Source: Paraburkholderia acidicola
GTDB taxonomy: Bacteria; Pseudomonadota; Gammaproteobacteria; Burkholderiales; Burkholderiaceae
DNA length: 64,000 nt
NCBI RefSeq assembly: GCF_002362315.1
Contig: NZ_MTZV01000004.1
Span: forward strand, 1,302,001-1,366,000
Direction: 5' to 3'
Both the position numbers and the translations under genes were made by a program. Below, piece after piece: positions 17,928-27,513 of this stretch (its first letter is position 1; every line of letters begins with the position of its first letter). The notes under the pieces are model-generated. The model worked only from the letters and a program-made list of their open reading frames with translations. It had not been told where the DNA came from and made no database searches.

Positions 17928-18162
17928 TCTGTTACCTGAGCCGATGCCCGCTGGCTGAAAGCGAGCCGGCACGGGCGTTGCGCGCCGGTGGCAGCGAGAG
18001 CTGCCGACACTTGCTCAATAAGTAGACACGCAATTATGATGGCTCGCTTTTTTCAGCCACAGAATCGCTGTTGCTTCAGCGTGTGCTATAAAGCGGTCGT
18101 TAATGGGTCGCCACCCCGGGTCGTCCCTGGTCTATAAGCCAGGGCGATAGACCGAAGGGTCC

Positions 18163-20841
18163 ATGCCCGAATCCACCAACTCACATCCAGTCATGTCCAA
18201 AGCACTGATCATCGCCGAAAAGCCTTCCGTCGCGAACGACATCGCGCGCGCTTTGGGCGGGTTTACCAAGCATGACGAGTACTTCGAGAGCGACGAATTC
18301 GTGCTCTCGTCGGCGGTCGGCCACCTGCTGGAGATCGCGGCACCGGAAGATTATGAAGTCAAGCGCGGGAAATGGAGTTTCGCCAATCTTCCCGTTATCC
18401 CCCCGCATTTTGACCTCAACCCGATTGCAAAAAGCGAGTCGCGCCTGAAGGTGCTGATGAAGCTGATTAAGCGCAAGGACGTCGAGCGCCTGATCAATGC
18501 ATGCGATGCAGGACGCGAAGGCGAGCTGATTTTTCGTTTGATCGCGCAGCACTCCAAGTCGAAGCAGCCGGTTCAGCGCCTGTGGCTGCAATCGATGACG
18601 CCTGCCGCGATTCGCGACGGGTTTGCGCATCTGCGCAGCGACGAGGACATGCAGCCGCTCGCCGATGCGGCGCGCTGCCGGTCGGAAGCGGACTGGCTGG
18701 TCGGCATCAACGGTACGCGTGCGATGACGGCGTTTAACAGCAAGGGCGGCGGCTTCTTCCTGACGACCGTCGGGCGGGTGCAGACGCCGACGCTGTCGAT
18801 CGTCGTCGAACGCGAAGAAAAGATTCGCCGTTTCGTGCCGCGCGATTACTGGGAAGTGAAGGCGGAATTCGTGTGCGCCGGGGGCTTCTACGAAGGCCGC
18901 TGGTTCGATACGAAGTTCAAGCGTGACGAGTTCGACCCCGAGAAGCGCGACTCGCGCCTGTGGAGCGTGCCGGCCGCCGAGACGATCGTCGCCGCCTGCC
19001 GCGGCCAGCTCGGCACTGTCACCGAAGAATCGAAGCCGTCCACGCAGCTTTCTCCGGCGCTGTTCGACCTGACCAGCCTGCAGCGCGAAGCAAACGGGCG
19101 CTTTGGTTTCTCCGCCAAGAACACACTCGGTCTCGCCCAGGCACTGTATGAACGGCACAAGGTGCTGACCTACCCGCGTACCGATGCACGCGCGCTGCCG
19201 GAAGACTACATCGACACGGTGAAAGACACGCTCACCATGCTCAAGGAGAGCAACAACTACCTGCCGTTCGCCAAGCAGGTGCTCGACAAGGGCTGGGTGA
19301 AGCCGAACAAGCGCATCTTCGACAATTCGAAGATCAGCGATCACTTCGCTATCATCCCGACGCTGCAAGCGCCGAAGGCGCTGTCCGAGCCCGAGCAGAA
19401 GCTGTACGACCTTGTCGTCAAGCGCTTCCTGGCGGTGTTCTTCCCGGCCGCCGAATCCCGGGTGACCACACGCATCACCGAAGTGGTCGGCCATCATTTC
19501 AAGACCGAAGGCAAGGTGCTGGTCGAGCCGGGCTGGCTGCAGATCTACGGACGCGAAACGAGCGGTGAAGACGCGAACCTCGTGCCGGTGCAGAAGGACG
19601 AGAAAGTCAAGACCGACAAGATCGCGGCCCAGGCGCTCGTGACCAAACCGCCGGCACGCTACAACGAAGCAACGCTGCTCTCGGCCATGGAAGGCGCGGG
19701 CAAGCTCGTCGAAGACGACGATCTGCGCGAGGCGATGGCCGCGAAGGGGCTCGGTACGCCGGCCACGCGGGCGGCGATCATCGAAGGGCTACTCGGCGAA
19801 AAGTATCTGATTCGCGAAGGCCGCGACATGATTCCGACCGCCAAGGCGTTCCAGTTGATGACGCTGCTGCGCGGCCTCGACGTCAAGGAACTGACCGCGC
19901 CGGAGCTGACCGGCGAATGGGAATACAAGCTCTCGCAGATGGAGCGGGGCAATCTGCCGCGCGATGCGTTCATGCAGGAAATCGCCCGCATGACGCAAAC
20001 CATCGTCAAGCGCGCGAAAGAGTACGACTCGGACACGATCCCTGGCGACTACGCAACGCTGCAAACACCGTGTCCGAACTGCGGCGGTCAGGTGAAGGAA
20101 AACTACCGGCGCTTTGCCTGCACGAAGTGCGAGTTCTCGATTTCGAAGATTCCGGGTAGCCGGCAATTCGAAATCGAAGAGGTCGAGGAGTTGCTGCAGA
20201 AGAAGGTGATTGGTCCGCTATCGGGCTTCCGCAGCAAGATGGGGCGGCCGTTCTCGGCGATCCTGAAGCTGTCGTTCGACGAAGACACGAAGAACTACAA
20301 GCTCGAGTTCGATTTCGGCCAGGACTCGGGTGGCGAAGACGGCGAAGTGCCTGACTTCTCGGATCAGCAGCCAGTCGGTGCCTGTCCGAAATGCAAGGCG
20401 CGCATCTATGAGCACGGGATGAGCTATGTCTGCGAGAACTCGGTGGCCAATCCGAAGACCTGCGACTTCCGTTCGGGCAAGGTGATTCTCCAGCAGGAGA
20501 TCACGCGCGAACAGATGGCGAAGCTGCTCGAAGAAGGGCGCACCGACCTGCTGACGAACTTCAAGTCATCGCGGACGGGCCGCAACTTCAAGGCGTTCCT
20601 CGTCAAGCAGAGCGACGGCAAGATCGGCTTCGAGTTCGAGAAGAAAGAACCGTCGGCGAAGACAGCGGCTAAAACTGCGGCGGCGAAATCGGCAGTAAAG
20701 GCGACGGCTGGCGGTGACGATGATGAAGACGAAAGCGCACCGGTGAAGGCGACGCCGGCCAGCAAGAAGGCCGCGGTCAAAACCACTGCGGCCCGGAAAG
20801 CACCGGCGAAGAAGACTGCCGCGCGCAAAACGGGTTCGTAG
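18163..20841 (+). CDS. topB: DNA topoisomerase III (type IA)
   Basis: Type IA topoisomerase that decatenates and relaxes DNA through a 5'-phosphotyrosyl intermediate. The Toprim domain shows IIAEKPSVANDIARAL and INACDAGREGELIF. The catalytic tyrosine lies in KVLTYPRTDARALP near residue 338. Zinc-ribbon-like C-terminal modules follow (CPNCGG...CTKCE, CPKCKARIYE...C), then a low-complexity Lys/Ala tail of about 60 residues. The start at 18163 has AAGGG upstream; an internal ATG at 18193 also fits the family start (MSKALIIAEKPS). Length about 890 residues, similar to Burkholderia TopB. Confidence 0.94.
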   Translation: MPESTNSHPVMSKALIIAEKPSVANDIARALGGFTKHDEYFESDEFVLSSAVGHLLEIAAPEDYEVKRGKWSFANLPVIPPHFDLNPIAKSESRLKVLMKLIKRKDVERLINACDAGREGELIFRLIAQHSKSKQPVQRLWLQSMTPAAIRDGFAHLRSDEDMQPLADAARCRSEADWLVGINGTRAMTAFNSKGGGFFLTTVGRVQTPTLSIVVEREEKIRRFVPRDYWEVKAEFVCAGGFYEGRWFDTKFKRDEFDPEKRDSRLWSVPAAETIVAACRGQLGTVTEESKPSTQLSPALFDLTSLQREANGRFGFSAKNTLGLAQALYERHKVLTYPRTDARALPEDYIDTVKDTLTMLKESNNYLPFAKQVLDKGWVKPNKRIFDNSKISDHFAIIPTLQAPKALSEPEQKLYDLVVKRFLAVFFPAAESRVTTRITEVVGHHFKTEGKVLVEPGWLQIYGRETSGEDANLVPVQKDEKVKTDKIAAQALVTKPPARYNEATLLSAMEGAGKLVEDDDLREAMAAKGLGTPATRAAIIEGLLGEKYLIREGRDMIPTAKAFQLMTLLRGLDVKELTAPELTGEWEYKLSQMERGNLPRDAFMQEIARMTQTIVKRAKEYDSDTIPGDYATLQTPCPNCGGQVKENYRRFACTKCEFSISKIPGSRQFEIEEVEELLQKKVIGPLSGFRSKMGRPFSAILKLSFDEDTKNYKLEFDFGQDSGGEDGEVPDFSDQQPVGACPKCKARIYEHGMSYVCENSVANPKTCDFRSGKVILQQEITREQMAKLLEEGRTDLLTNFKSSRTGRNFKAFLVKQSDGKIGFEFEKKEPSAKTAAKTAAAKSAVKATAGGDDDEDESAPVKATPASKKAAVKTTAARKAPAKKTAARKTGS

Positions 20842-20861
20842 TCCGTTGTAGCCTAGCTGCC

Positions 20862-20880
20862 CGGCTTTGACGGCCGGGCG
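20862..20880. terminator. GC-rich hairpin after topB
   Basis: CCCGGC and its partner GCCGGG flank a short loop directly behind the topB stop, upstream of the stronger terminator. There is no T-run, so on its own it may only stabilise the 3' end. Confidence 0.35.
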
Positions 20881-20896
20881 GGAGCCAGCAAACGAC

Positions 20897-20936
20897 AAAA
20901 GAGCGCAGCCACTTGATGTGACTGCGCTCTTTTCTT
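20897..20936. terminator. Bidirectional rho-independent terminator between topB and LysR gene
   Basis: AAAAGAGCGCAG (20897-20908) pairs perfectly with CTGCGCTCTTTT (20922-20933) around a 13-base loop. It is A/T-flanked on both sides, so it can end the converging transcripts from both directions. Confidence 0.9.
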
Positions 20937-21004
20937 TGTGCTTCGTTTGACTGCGCGTTACCGCTTGCGCTTGCGGGCCTTCAAGCGCCCGCCCGGAACC
21001 TCAC

Positions 21005-22093
21005 TCACAACGTCGACAACACCGTCGACCGCGTACGCGCAGGCGACGACTTCGACTGGCTGGTGGGCGGCGAGATCTCGTTATCGAGCAGACTGGACAG
21101 CGGTTCGGCACCGTCGAAGGCTTCCGGTGCGAGCATGTGCGCCGAATCGTGCGCCGGGTTGCCAATGCCGTCCTTGATCCACTGCTCGCCGAGCAGGCTG
21201 TTCGGCGTCTGGCTGAAATGCTCGACCAGATGATCGATGAACGTGCGCACCTTGGCGGGCAAGTGACGCCGGCTCGGATAAGCAATGTTGATTTCGACCT
21301 GCGGCAACCGGTAGTCGCGCAGCAGCCTGACAAGCCGGCCGCGCGTGCTGTCGCGCCCGATCAGGTAGCTGGGCAGGATCGCGATGCCCATGCCGAGCAG
21401 CGAGAACTGTCGCAGCATTTCGGTGTTGTTCGCGACGATCACGTTGGTCGGACGCACCCGGACTTCGCCTTCCGGCCCGGTGAAAACCCGCTCGTCGCCC
21501 CAGTATTCGGACGGCAGCGACAGGCACGGGTGCTCGAGCAGATGCTCGGGGCGCGTCGGCGTGCCGTGCTTTTCCAGGTAGGCGGGCGTCGCGCAAACAG
21601 TCATGCAACCGGTGGTCAGGCGCCGCGTCACGATGCTGGCGCTGCGCATCTGCCGCGCGATCACGATACCGACGTCGAATCCTTCTTCGACCAGATCGAC
21701 CTGCCGGTCGACCAGCGTCACATCCGGCACCACCTTCGGGTAACGTTCTGCGTAGGTTTGCAGGACCGGCGCGAGATTGTGCAGCCCGAACACCACCGGA
21801 GCCACAATCCGCAAGGTACCGACCGGTTCATGATTGCGCGCGACGACCATCTGCTCGACGTCTTCGAGCTCGTCGAGAATCTGGCGCGCACGCTCGAGAT
21901 ACACCTGACCGGATTCGGTCAGCGAAAGGCTGCGGGTTGTACGATTGAGGAGACGCGTGCCAAGCCGGCTTTCGAGATCGGCTACGTGGCGAGTCGCTAC
22001 TGCGTTGGAAATATCCATCGCGCTGGCTGCGCGGGCGAAACTGCCGAGGTCCGACACGCGGACGAATACTCGCATCGACTGCAAATGATCCAT
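21005..22093 (-). CDS. LysR-family transcriptional regulator with extended C-terminus
   Basis: The N-terminal winged helix (residues 1-60, with GSFARAASAMDISNAVATRH as recognition region and LESRLGTRLLNRTTRSLSLT) is followed by a periplasmic-binding-like effector domain (about 90-300). The family is usually about 300 residues; here roughly 60 extra residues follow, ending in a Ser/Arg/Pro-rich tail. The start at 22093 gives the normal MDHLQSMRVFVRV beginning of the CrgA/AaeR-like subgroup. No divergent target gene is adjacent, so its regulon is unknown. Confidence 0.9.
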   Translation of the reverse strand: MDHLQSMRVFVRVSDLGSFARAASAMDISNAVATRHVADLESRLGTRLLNRTTRSLSLTESGQVYLERARQILDELEDVEQMVVARNHEPVGTLRIVAPVVFGLHNLAPVLQTYAERYPKVVPDVTLVDRQVDLVEEGFDVGIVIARQMRSASIVTRRLTTGCMTVCATPAYLEKHGTPTRPEHLLEHPCLSLPSEYWGDERVFTGPEGEVRVRPTNVIVANNTEMLRQFSLLGMGIAILPSYLIGRDSTRGRLVRLLRDYRLPQVEINIAYPSRRHLPAKVRTFIDHLVEHFSQTPNSLLGEQWIKDGIGNPAHDSAHMLAPEAFDGAEPLSSLLDNEISPPTSQSKSSPARTRSTVLSTL

Positions 22094-22375
22094 GGGACAA
22101 CTCCTGCCGTGTTACAGCTTCTTGAATAACTATGAAGCAATCTCGTAATTCTCCTACGACTCCCAAATTCCTGCAGAAGTTGCCTAAGTTGCAGCATTTT
22201 TGATTGAAATTCGTGCGACTGTATTCCCCAGCGTAGTGCATCGCACTCGATTATTCCCTCAATGGAAACAATCTGCTGCATCGCAGCTAGCATTACGTGC
22301 ATTGCTAGAACAGCGAGAATCTCTGTCGCATAAAGAGAAAGGCCGAAGAAAGTGTCAAAGCGGCCTCCAGAAAAC
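22094..22375. other. AT-richer intergenic region between LysR gene and pckG terminator
   Basis: No supported gene. It presumably carries the LysR promoter (minus strand). An inverted repeat AGGCCG (22340-22345) / CGGCCT (22361-22366) lies close to the pckG terminator and may be part of the same 3' end. Confidence 0.4.
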
Positions 22376-22400
22376 ATAAAAGCCGCCCGAGGGCGGCCTT
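22376..22400 (-). terminator. Rho-independent terminator of pckG
   Basis: GCCGCCC and GGGCGGC with a two-base loop run into TTTTATG on the minus strand, 25-50 bases behind the pckG stop. Also A/T-flanked on the plus side. Confidence 0.85.
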
Positions 22401-22424
22401 TATGCGAAGTGGATACTCACATGG

Positions 22425-24281
22425 TCAAGCGGCGAGGCGACTCTCCAATGTCGTGCGAGTGCGCTCCAGTGCCTCGGGCAAGCCTTGCTGCAGTGTGTCA
22501 AATAGTTCCGCATGCAATGCGAGCTCCTCGCGCCATGCCGCGTCGTCGACGGAGATCACTTCGTCGAACTGCTGCTGCGTAAAGTCGAGGCCGCGCCAGT
22601 CGATGTCCTCATAGCGCGGCGACACACCAAGCGCATGCTCGTCGCCACGCGCGGCGCCCTCGATCCGGCCGACCATCCAGCGCAGCACCCGCATGTTCTC
22701 GCCGAAGCCCGGCCACGCGAACTTGCCGTCAGCGCCCTTGCGGAACCAGTTGACGCAGAAGATGCGCGGCAGCTTCGCGCCCAGTTGCTGCAGACGCTCG
22801 CCGGTATTCAGCCAGTGATCGAAGTAATCGCTCATGTTGTAGCCGCAGAACGGCAGCATCGCGAACGGATCGCGCCGTACCACGCCCTGCTTGCCCGCGG
22901 CCGCCGCCGTCGTTTCGGAGCCCATGGTCGCGGCCATGTAGACGCCTTCGGTCCAGTTGCGCGCTTCGGTGACGAGCGGCACCGTGGTCGAACGACGGCC
23001 ACCGAAGATAAACGCATCGATCGGCACGCCGGCCGGATTCTCCCAGTTTGCGTCGATCGATGGGCACTGGGCCGCCGGTGCGGTGAAGCGTGCATTCGGG
23101 TGGGCGGCCTTGCGCCCGCTTTCTTTCGCGCTAGCGGGCGTCCAGTCGTGACCCTGCCAGTCGATCAGATGGGCGGGCGGCTCGTCGGTCATGCCTTCCC
23201 ACCAGACGTCGCCATCGTCGGTCAGGGCGACGTTGGTGAAGATCACGTTTTCCTTCAGCGTCGCCATGGCGTTGAAGTTGGTCTTCTCACTGGTGCCCGG
23301 CGCGACTCCGAAATAGCCTGCTTCCGGATTGATCGCATACAGACGGCCATCCTTGCCCGGCTTGATCCACGCGATATCGTCGCCGATCGTCGAGATCTGC
23401 CAGCCGTTCATGCCCTCGGGCGGGATCAGCATGGCGAAATTGGTCTTGCCGCAGGCCGACGGAAACGCCGCCGCCACGTGATGCTTGCGCCCTTCCGGCG
23501 ACGTCACGCCGAGAATCAGCATGTGTTCGGCGAGCCAGCCTTCGTCGCGCCCCATCGTCGATGCGATGCGCAACGCGAAGCATTTCTTGCCGAGCAGTGC
23601 GTTGCCGCCGTAGCCCGAGCCGTAACTCCAGATCTCGCGGGTTTCGGGGAAGTGGACGATGTACTTCGTGTCGTCGCACGGCCACGGCACGTCCTGCTGG
23701 CCAGCGGCCAACGGTGCGCCGACCGAATGCACGCACGGCACGAACTCGCCGTCTTCACCGAGGACGTCGTACACCTTGCGGCCCATGCGGGTCATGATCC
23801 GCATGTTGGTGGCAACGTAGGGGCTGTCGGACAGTTCGACGCCGATATGGGCAATGGGGGAACCGAGCGGCCCCATCGAGAACGGTACGACGTACATCGT
23901 GCGGCCGCTCATCGAACCTTCGAACAGGCCATCGAGGGTCGAGCGCATTTCGGCGGGCGCGATCCAGTTGTTGGTCGGCCCCGCGTCCTCGCGGCGCTGC
24001 GAGCAGATGAAGGTCCGATCCTCGACGCGCGCGACGTCGGACGGATCGGACCACGCCAGATAAGAGTTCGGTCGCTTTGCGGGATTGAGTTTCTTCATCG
24101 TGCCGGCTTCGACCATCTGTGCGCAGAGCCGGTCGTATTCCTCCTGCGAGCCGTCGCACCAGACCACACGCGCCGGTCTAGTCTGCGCCGCGACGCGCTG
24201 CACCCAGTCGATCAATTTTCGGTGTTTGACCCAGGCGGGCGCCTCAATGGCCGTGTTTCCTGCGAAAGCGGGATGATTCAT
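22425..24281 (-). CDS. pckG: Phosphoenolpyruvate carboxykinase (GTP)
   Basis: Converts oxaloacetate and GTP to phosphoenolpyruvate, CO2 and GDP; a gluconeogenic enzyme, Mn2+-dependent. The 618-residue protein has the GTP-PEPCK kinase-1a P-loop AAAFPSACGKTN near residue 277 (including the reactive Cys). It also has the substrate region GSGYGGNALLGKKCFALR near 230, GDDIAWIKPGKDG near 303 and the GTP-site motifs PAAQCPSIDANWENP and VPIDAFIFGGRRSTTVPLV. The N-terminal WCDGSQEEY is typical. Length agrees with the family. Single gene with its own terminator. Confidence 0.97.
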   Translation of the reverse strand: MNHPAFAGNTAIEAPAWVKHRKLIDWVQRVAAQTRPARVVWCDGSQEEYDRLCAQMVEAGTMKKLNPAKRPNSYLAWSDPSDVARVEDRTFICSQRREDAGPTNNWIAPAEMRSTLDGLFEGSMSGRTMYVVPFSMGPLGSPIAHIGVELSDSPYVATNMRIMTRMGRKVYDVLGEDGEFVPCVHSVGAPLAAGQQDVPWPCDDTKYIVHFPETREIWSYGSGYGGNALLGKKCFALRIASTMGRDEGWLAEHMLILGVTSPEGRKHHVAAAFPSACGKTNFAMLIPPEGMNGWQISTIGDDIAWIKPGKDGRLYAINPEAGYFGVAPGTSEKTNFNAMATLKENVIFTNVALTDDGDVWWEGMTDEPPAHLIDWQGHDWTPASAKESGRKAAHPNARFTAPAAQCPSIDANWENPAGVPIDAFIFGGRRSTTVPLVTEARNWTEGVYMAATMGSETTAAAAGKQGVVRRDPFAMLPFCGYNMSDYFDHWLNTGERLQQLGAKLPRIFCVNWFRKGADGKFAWPGFGENMRVLRWMVGRIEGAARGDEHALGVSPRYEDIDWRGLDFTQQQFDEVISVDDAAWREELALHAELFDTLQQGLPEALERTRTTLESRLAA

Positions 24282-24691
24282 CGAGCTGTCTCCGTTTTGT
24301 ACAAGCTATTAGAAAAACGGTACAAGCCCAGCAGACACACTGCGTGCGAGAGGCATCCAGCCCGGCGGTGCCCAAACGATCCGGCCCGCCGCGGCCGTGG
24401 TATGTCGTGAAGGGCCGCTCAGCCTGTTGCGCCGCGCCGCCCGCTTTGCGGTTACCCTGACCGCCTTGCCTGCGGTGGTCTGAAACCGTCTGTAAAGCGG
24501 CTTGCGTCGACAAGCAACAAGCTGATAAAAACCTAGTGAATCTGTCTTACAGTCTGGCGCCATTTGCCGTGGTGGCGCCTTGTATCGTGAGGCATCCCAT
24601 CGGTCCCACGTGTGTCGTAAGTCACATGTTGGGACAGCCAGCATAACACTCTGTTCCGCGCCTCCGTGGTGCGCCGCAAAACACTAATGCC
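24282..24691. other. Divergent intergenic region between pckG and a D-2-hydroxyacid dehydrogenase
   Basis: No supported gene in 410 bases. It must hold the two divergent promoters. A dyad, GTCCCACGTGTG (24603-24614) opposite CACATGTTGGGAC (24623-24635), matches on both arms apart from one base gap and lies 57 bases before the dehydrogenase start. It could be an operator for that gene. Confidence 0.4.
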
Positions 24692-25705
24692 ATGAAGATT
24701 GCCATCCTCGACGACTATCAGGACGCCGTCCGCAAGCTCGATTGCTTCCATTTGCTGGCCGACCACGAGGTCAAGGTCTTCAACAACAGCGTGCGCGGAT
24801 TAGGCCAGCTGGCCAGCCGGCTTTCCGAAATCGACGCGCTGGTGCTGATCCGCGAGCGGACCCGCATCAATTCGCAGTTGCTCGACAAATTGCCGCACCT
24901 GCGGATGATCAGCCAGACCGGCAAGGTGTCGAGCCACATTGATCTCCCGGCCTGCACCGAGCGCGGCATTGCGGTTCTCGAAGGAAGCGGCTCACCGACC
25001 GCCCCGGCCGAACTGACCTGGGCGCTCATCATGGCGGCGCAGCGGCGCATCCCGCAGTACGTGGCGAACCTCAAGCAGGGCGCCTGGCAGCAGTCGGGAT
25101 TAAAAACCTCGGCGTTGCCGCCGAATTTCGGGCTCGGCCAGGTGCTGCGGGGCCAGACGCTCGGCCTCTGGGGATACGGCAAGATCGGCAAGCTCGTGGC
25201 CGGCTACGGCAAGGCGTTCGGCATGAACGTGCTGGTCTGGGGGCGCGAGCATTCGCTCGAAGCGGCGCGGGCTGACGGCTACGGCACCGCGGAAAACCGC
25301 GAGGCACTGTTCGAGCAAAGCGACGTGCTGTCGCTGCATCTGCGGTTACATGACGACACGCGTGGCATCGTCAGGCAGGAAGATCTGCTGCGGATGAAAC
25401 CGACAGCCCTGCTCGTCAACACGAGTCGCGCGGAACTGCTCGAGGAAAATGCGCTGGTCAACGCGCTGTCGAAAAACCGGCCCGGCATGGTCGCCATCGA
25501 TGTCTACGAAAGCGAACCGATCCTGCAGGGCTACAGCCTGCTGCGCATGGAAAACGTGATCTGCACGCCGCACATCGGTTACGTCGAGCGGGAAAGCTAC
25601 GAACTGTATTTCGGCGCGGCGTTCAGGAATATTCTTGCGTTCGATGGGGGCGACCTGTCGAGTGTCGCCAATCCGGATGCGTTACAGGGTGGTCGGCGGC
25701 GCTGA
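24692..25705 (+). CDS. D-2-hydroxyacid dehydrogenase family protein
   Basis: A 337-residue NAD(P)-dependent oxidoreductase related to phosphoglycerate dehydrogenase. The family catalyses reversible oxidation of D-2-hydroxyacids to 2-oxoacids. The N- and C-terminal catalytic halves flank a Rossmann domain with LGLWGYGKIGKLVAGYGKAF (GxGxxG near residue 160). Catalytic Arg and Glu are expected in LVNTSRAELLEENAL and IDVYESEPIL, and His in CTPHIGYVERESYE. It has no ACT domain, so it is not full SerA. The substrate cannot be assigned. Confidence 0.9.
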   Translation: MKIAILDDYQDAVRKLDCFHLLADHEVKVFNNSVRGLGQLASRLSEIDALVLIRERTRINSQLLDKLPHLRMISQTGKVSSHIDLPACTERGIAVLEGSGSPTAPAELTWALIMAAQRRIPQYVANLKQGAWQQSGLKTSALPPNFGLGQVLRGQTLGLWGYGKIGKLVAGYGKAFGMNVLVWGREHSLEAARADGYGTAENREALFEQSDVLSLHLRLHDDTRGIVRQEDLLRMKPTALLVNTSRAELLEENALVNALSKNRPGMVAIDVYESEPILQGYSLLRMENVICTPHIGYVERESYELYFGAAFRNILAFDGGDLSSVANPDALQGGRRR

Positions 25706-25735
25706 ACTGCTTGAGCGGCGCCGCGACTCAACCGC

Positions 25736-26602
25736 TCAGTCGCGTGCGCCGGCTGCCAGCAGATCCGGCACGCGTTGCAGGAACTGTTCGCCGTCGCCTC
25801 GTCCGAGGTTATAGGCGTGCACCATCTGCGACGGGCTCGTGTAGTCCCAGCTCGAGATCGGTACCTTGCGTGACGGCTGCACGTAGATGCGCTGCTGCGT
25901 GCCGTGCGGGACGACGAACATCTGCGGCCGCGGATAGAGCCGCGTCACCATGACGAGGACGTTGCCTGGCGTGCTGTCGAGTGCGCCGACCGGCACGTTG
26001 TCCACCATCCCGCCATCCAGCACCGGCCGGCCGTTGCGCCGCAGGACGGGCGTGAACGGCGGCGTGCTTGACGATTGCAGGATCAGGTCGGCAAGATCCT
26101 CGACGGTCGCGCAATCCTGCGCGCGCACGAACTCCGGATGAAACCCAAGCGACTGACCGAGCGTCGGATGCAGCGTCTTGCGGACGTACTTCTCGATGTT
26201 GTACGCGATCAGCCCGGCTGCGACTGCGCTACGCGCGCCGAGCCAGCGCGGCAGGTGCGAAACGCCGATGCGGATTTCCGGCGCATGGGCGAGCGCGCTG
26301 AATTTATCGCTATAGATATCCAGCAGCGCCTGCCGGTAAATCCGGTAATGCGGAAATACCGACTCGCCGCGCAGCAAGTTGCCCCAATAAGCGTTCTTGC
26401 GATTGTGGCGCAGTGCTTCTTCGTAATAGCGCATGACCCAATCGGCGTCCCGCGTGTACAGCATGCATGCCGTCGCGGCGCCCGCCGAAATACCGGTGAT
26501 GACGCGCGGCCGGATATTCAGTTCGGGCTGTACGACATCCCAGAAACCTGCCTGCCACCAGCAACGGTTACCACCGCCTGCAAATACGACCTGATCGAAC
26601 AT
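25736..26602 (-). CDS. Patatin-like phospholipase family protein
   Basis: A 288-residue acyl hydrolase of the patatin family. It has the oxyanion hole VFAGGGNRCWW at the N-terminus, nucleophile elbow GISAG (GxSxG, Ser near residue 40), and catalytic Asp in VLDGGMVDNVP near residue 199, so the Ser-Asp dyad is intact. There is no signal peptide. Patatins hydrolyse acyl esters of membrane lipids. Neighbours do not reveal a pathway; it lies back-to-back with the thioesterase gene on the same strand with a 50-base gap. Confidence 0.9.
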   Translation of the reverse strand: MFDQVVFAGGGNRCWWQAGFWDVVQPELNIRPRVITGISAGAATACMLYTRDADWVMRYYEEALRHNRKNAYWGNLLRGESVFPHYRIYRQALLDIYSDKFSALAHAPEIRIGVSHLPRWLGARSAVAAGLIAYNIEKYVRKTLHPTLGQSLGFHPEFVRAQDCATVEDLADLILQSSSTPPFTPVLRRNGRPVLDGGMVDNVPVGALDSTPGNVLVMVTRLYPRPQMFVVPHGTQQRIYVQPSRKVPISSWDYTSPSQMVHAYNLGRGDGEQFLQRVPDLLAAGARD

Positions 26603-26652
26603 CGATTGATTTTTCCTTGAAGGCTAACGTTCGTCGCGCCGCGACGGCCGCG

Positions 26653-27057
26653 TTAGTCGAGCAGCGCGTAGGTCGTCGTCGCGTGAACGGCCATCTTGCC
26701 GTCCTCGTCGAACAATTCGACTTCGCCGAACACGAGATTGCGGCCCATCCGCAGAACGCGCGCGGTGATGAGCACATCGCCTTTGCGCACCGCGCGCATG
26801 AAGCTGATGTTCAGCGATACGGTGGTCATCGGCTTGAAACCGCCCAGTGCGGCGGAAATCGCGACGATCATGACGGTGTCGGCCGCGGCCATGAATACCT
26901 GGCCGCAGATCACGCCGCCCGAATGCCGTAGCTCGCCGGAAAACGGCAGGCGCATCGTGGCGCTCTGGTCGTCGACTGCCACGGACGTAAGCGCGAGCGT
27001 CTTGACCCACGGTGCCAGCACGCGATCAAGCAGTTCACGGATTGCGGTTTCGTCCAT
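26653..27057 (-). CDS. PaaI-type hotdog thioesterase
   Basis: A 134-residue single hotdog domain, PaaI/YigI-like. It has a SGELRHSGGVICGQVFMAAA core (the helix over the sheet) and NISFMRAVRKGDV. Such proteins hydrolyse acyl-CoA thioesters, usually as tetramers. The start MDETAIREL at 27057 has GGGGG a few bases upstream; the longer frame to 27129 is rejected. Substrate unknown. Confidence 0.87.
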   Translation of the reverse strand: MDETAIRELLDRVLAPWVKTLALTSVAVDDQSATMRLPFSGELRHSGGVICGQVFMAAADTVMIVAISAALGGFKPMTTVSLNISFMRAVRKGDVLITARVLRMGRNLVFGEVELFDEDGKMAVHATTTYALLD

Positions 27058-27223
27058 CGTATGCCCCCGTTCGGGCCGCGCGACGTTTCGCGCAGCATGA
27101 TGTCGCGACATGATACCGGGATGGTGCAAGAAGCGGGTTTATGGGCGGTTGGTTGGCGAGGTTCGCTTTGCCGTCCTGGATGGGTTTAAGGCGAGTTTTC
27201 TCAAAAAATCTGCTTGAGGGGGC

Positions 27224-27252
27224 TAGGCAAGGCGTCCGGAATGCTGCATAAT
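27224..27252 (+). promoter_or_regulatory. Probable promoter of tRNA-Lys
   Basis: TAGGCA (27224-27229) and CATAAT (27247-27252) are spaced by 17 bases, placing transcription start near 27259, just before the tRNA 5' end. The -35 match is only 4 of 6. Confidence 0.5.
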
Positions 27253-27265
27253 TTGCAGTCTGTTG

Positions 27266-27341
27266 GGGGCGTTAGCTCAGTTGGTAGAGCAGCGGACTCT
27301 TAATCCGTAGGTCGAGTGTTCGAGTCACTCACGCCCCACCA
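27266..27341 (+). tRNA. tRNA-Lys(CTT), CCA encoded
   Basis: A 76-base cloverleaf: acceptor GGGGCGT/ACGCCCC fully paired, D-stem GCTC, anticodon loop CTCTTAA with anticodon CTT, T-arm GAGTG TTCGAGT CACTC, discriminator A and encoded CCA. It sits at the left edge of the type VI accessory island. Confidence 0.96.
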
Positions 27342-27513
27342 AGAAATTCAAGGACTTAGCAGCGATGCTAGGTCCTTTTTTCATTCTATTTCGCGTTGGT
27401 ATTAGACGGCGTCTAATATTTCCTCGGCGCTTGTGGCGATCAACGTCACCAATATCGTTCCTGCGCGGTGATCACGGCGGCCACCAGCCGCGCTGTGGTC
27501 GCCAAGAAATTCA
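27339..27513 (+). repeat. 12-bp direct repeat starting in the tRNA-Lys 3' end
   Basis: CCAAGAAATTCA occurs at 27339-27350, where it begins in the tRNA CCA end, and again at 27502-27513. A repeat that starts at a tRNA 3' end can be a relic of an integrase attachment site, but the copies are only 163 bases apart and no integrase gene is present. Confidence 0.35.
27350..27382 (+). terminator. Rho-independent terminator of tRNA-Lys
   Basis: AAGGACTTAGCA pairs with TGCTAGGTCCTT (one wobble) around a four-base loop and continues into a run of seven T. Confidence 0.9.

Noticed and set aside
22512..24410. Plus-strand open frame of more than 600 codons opposite pckG
   Set aside because: Composition is Arg/His/Ala-rich with no domain; it is the mirror of pckG.
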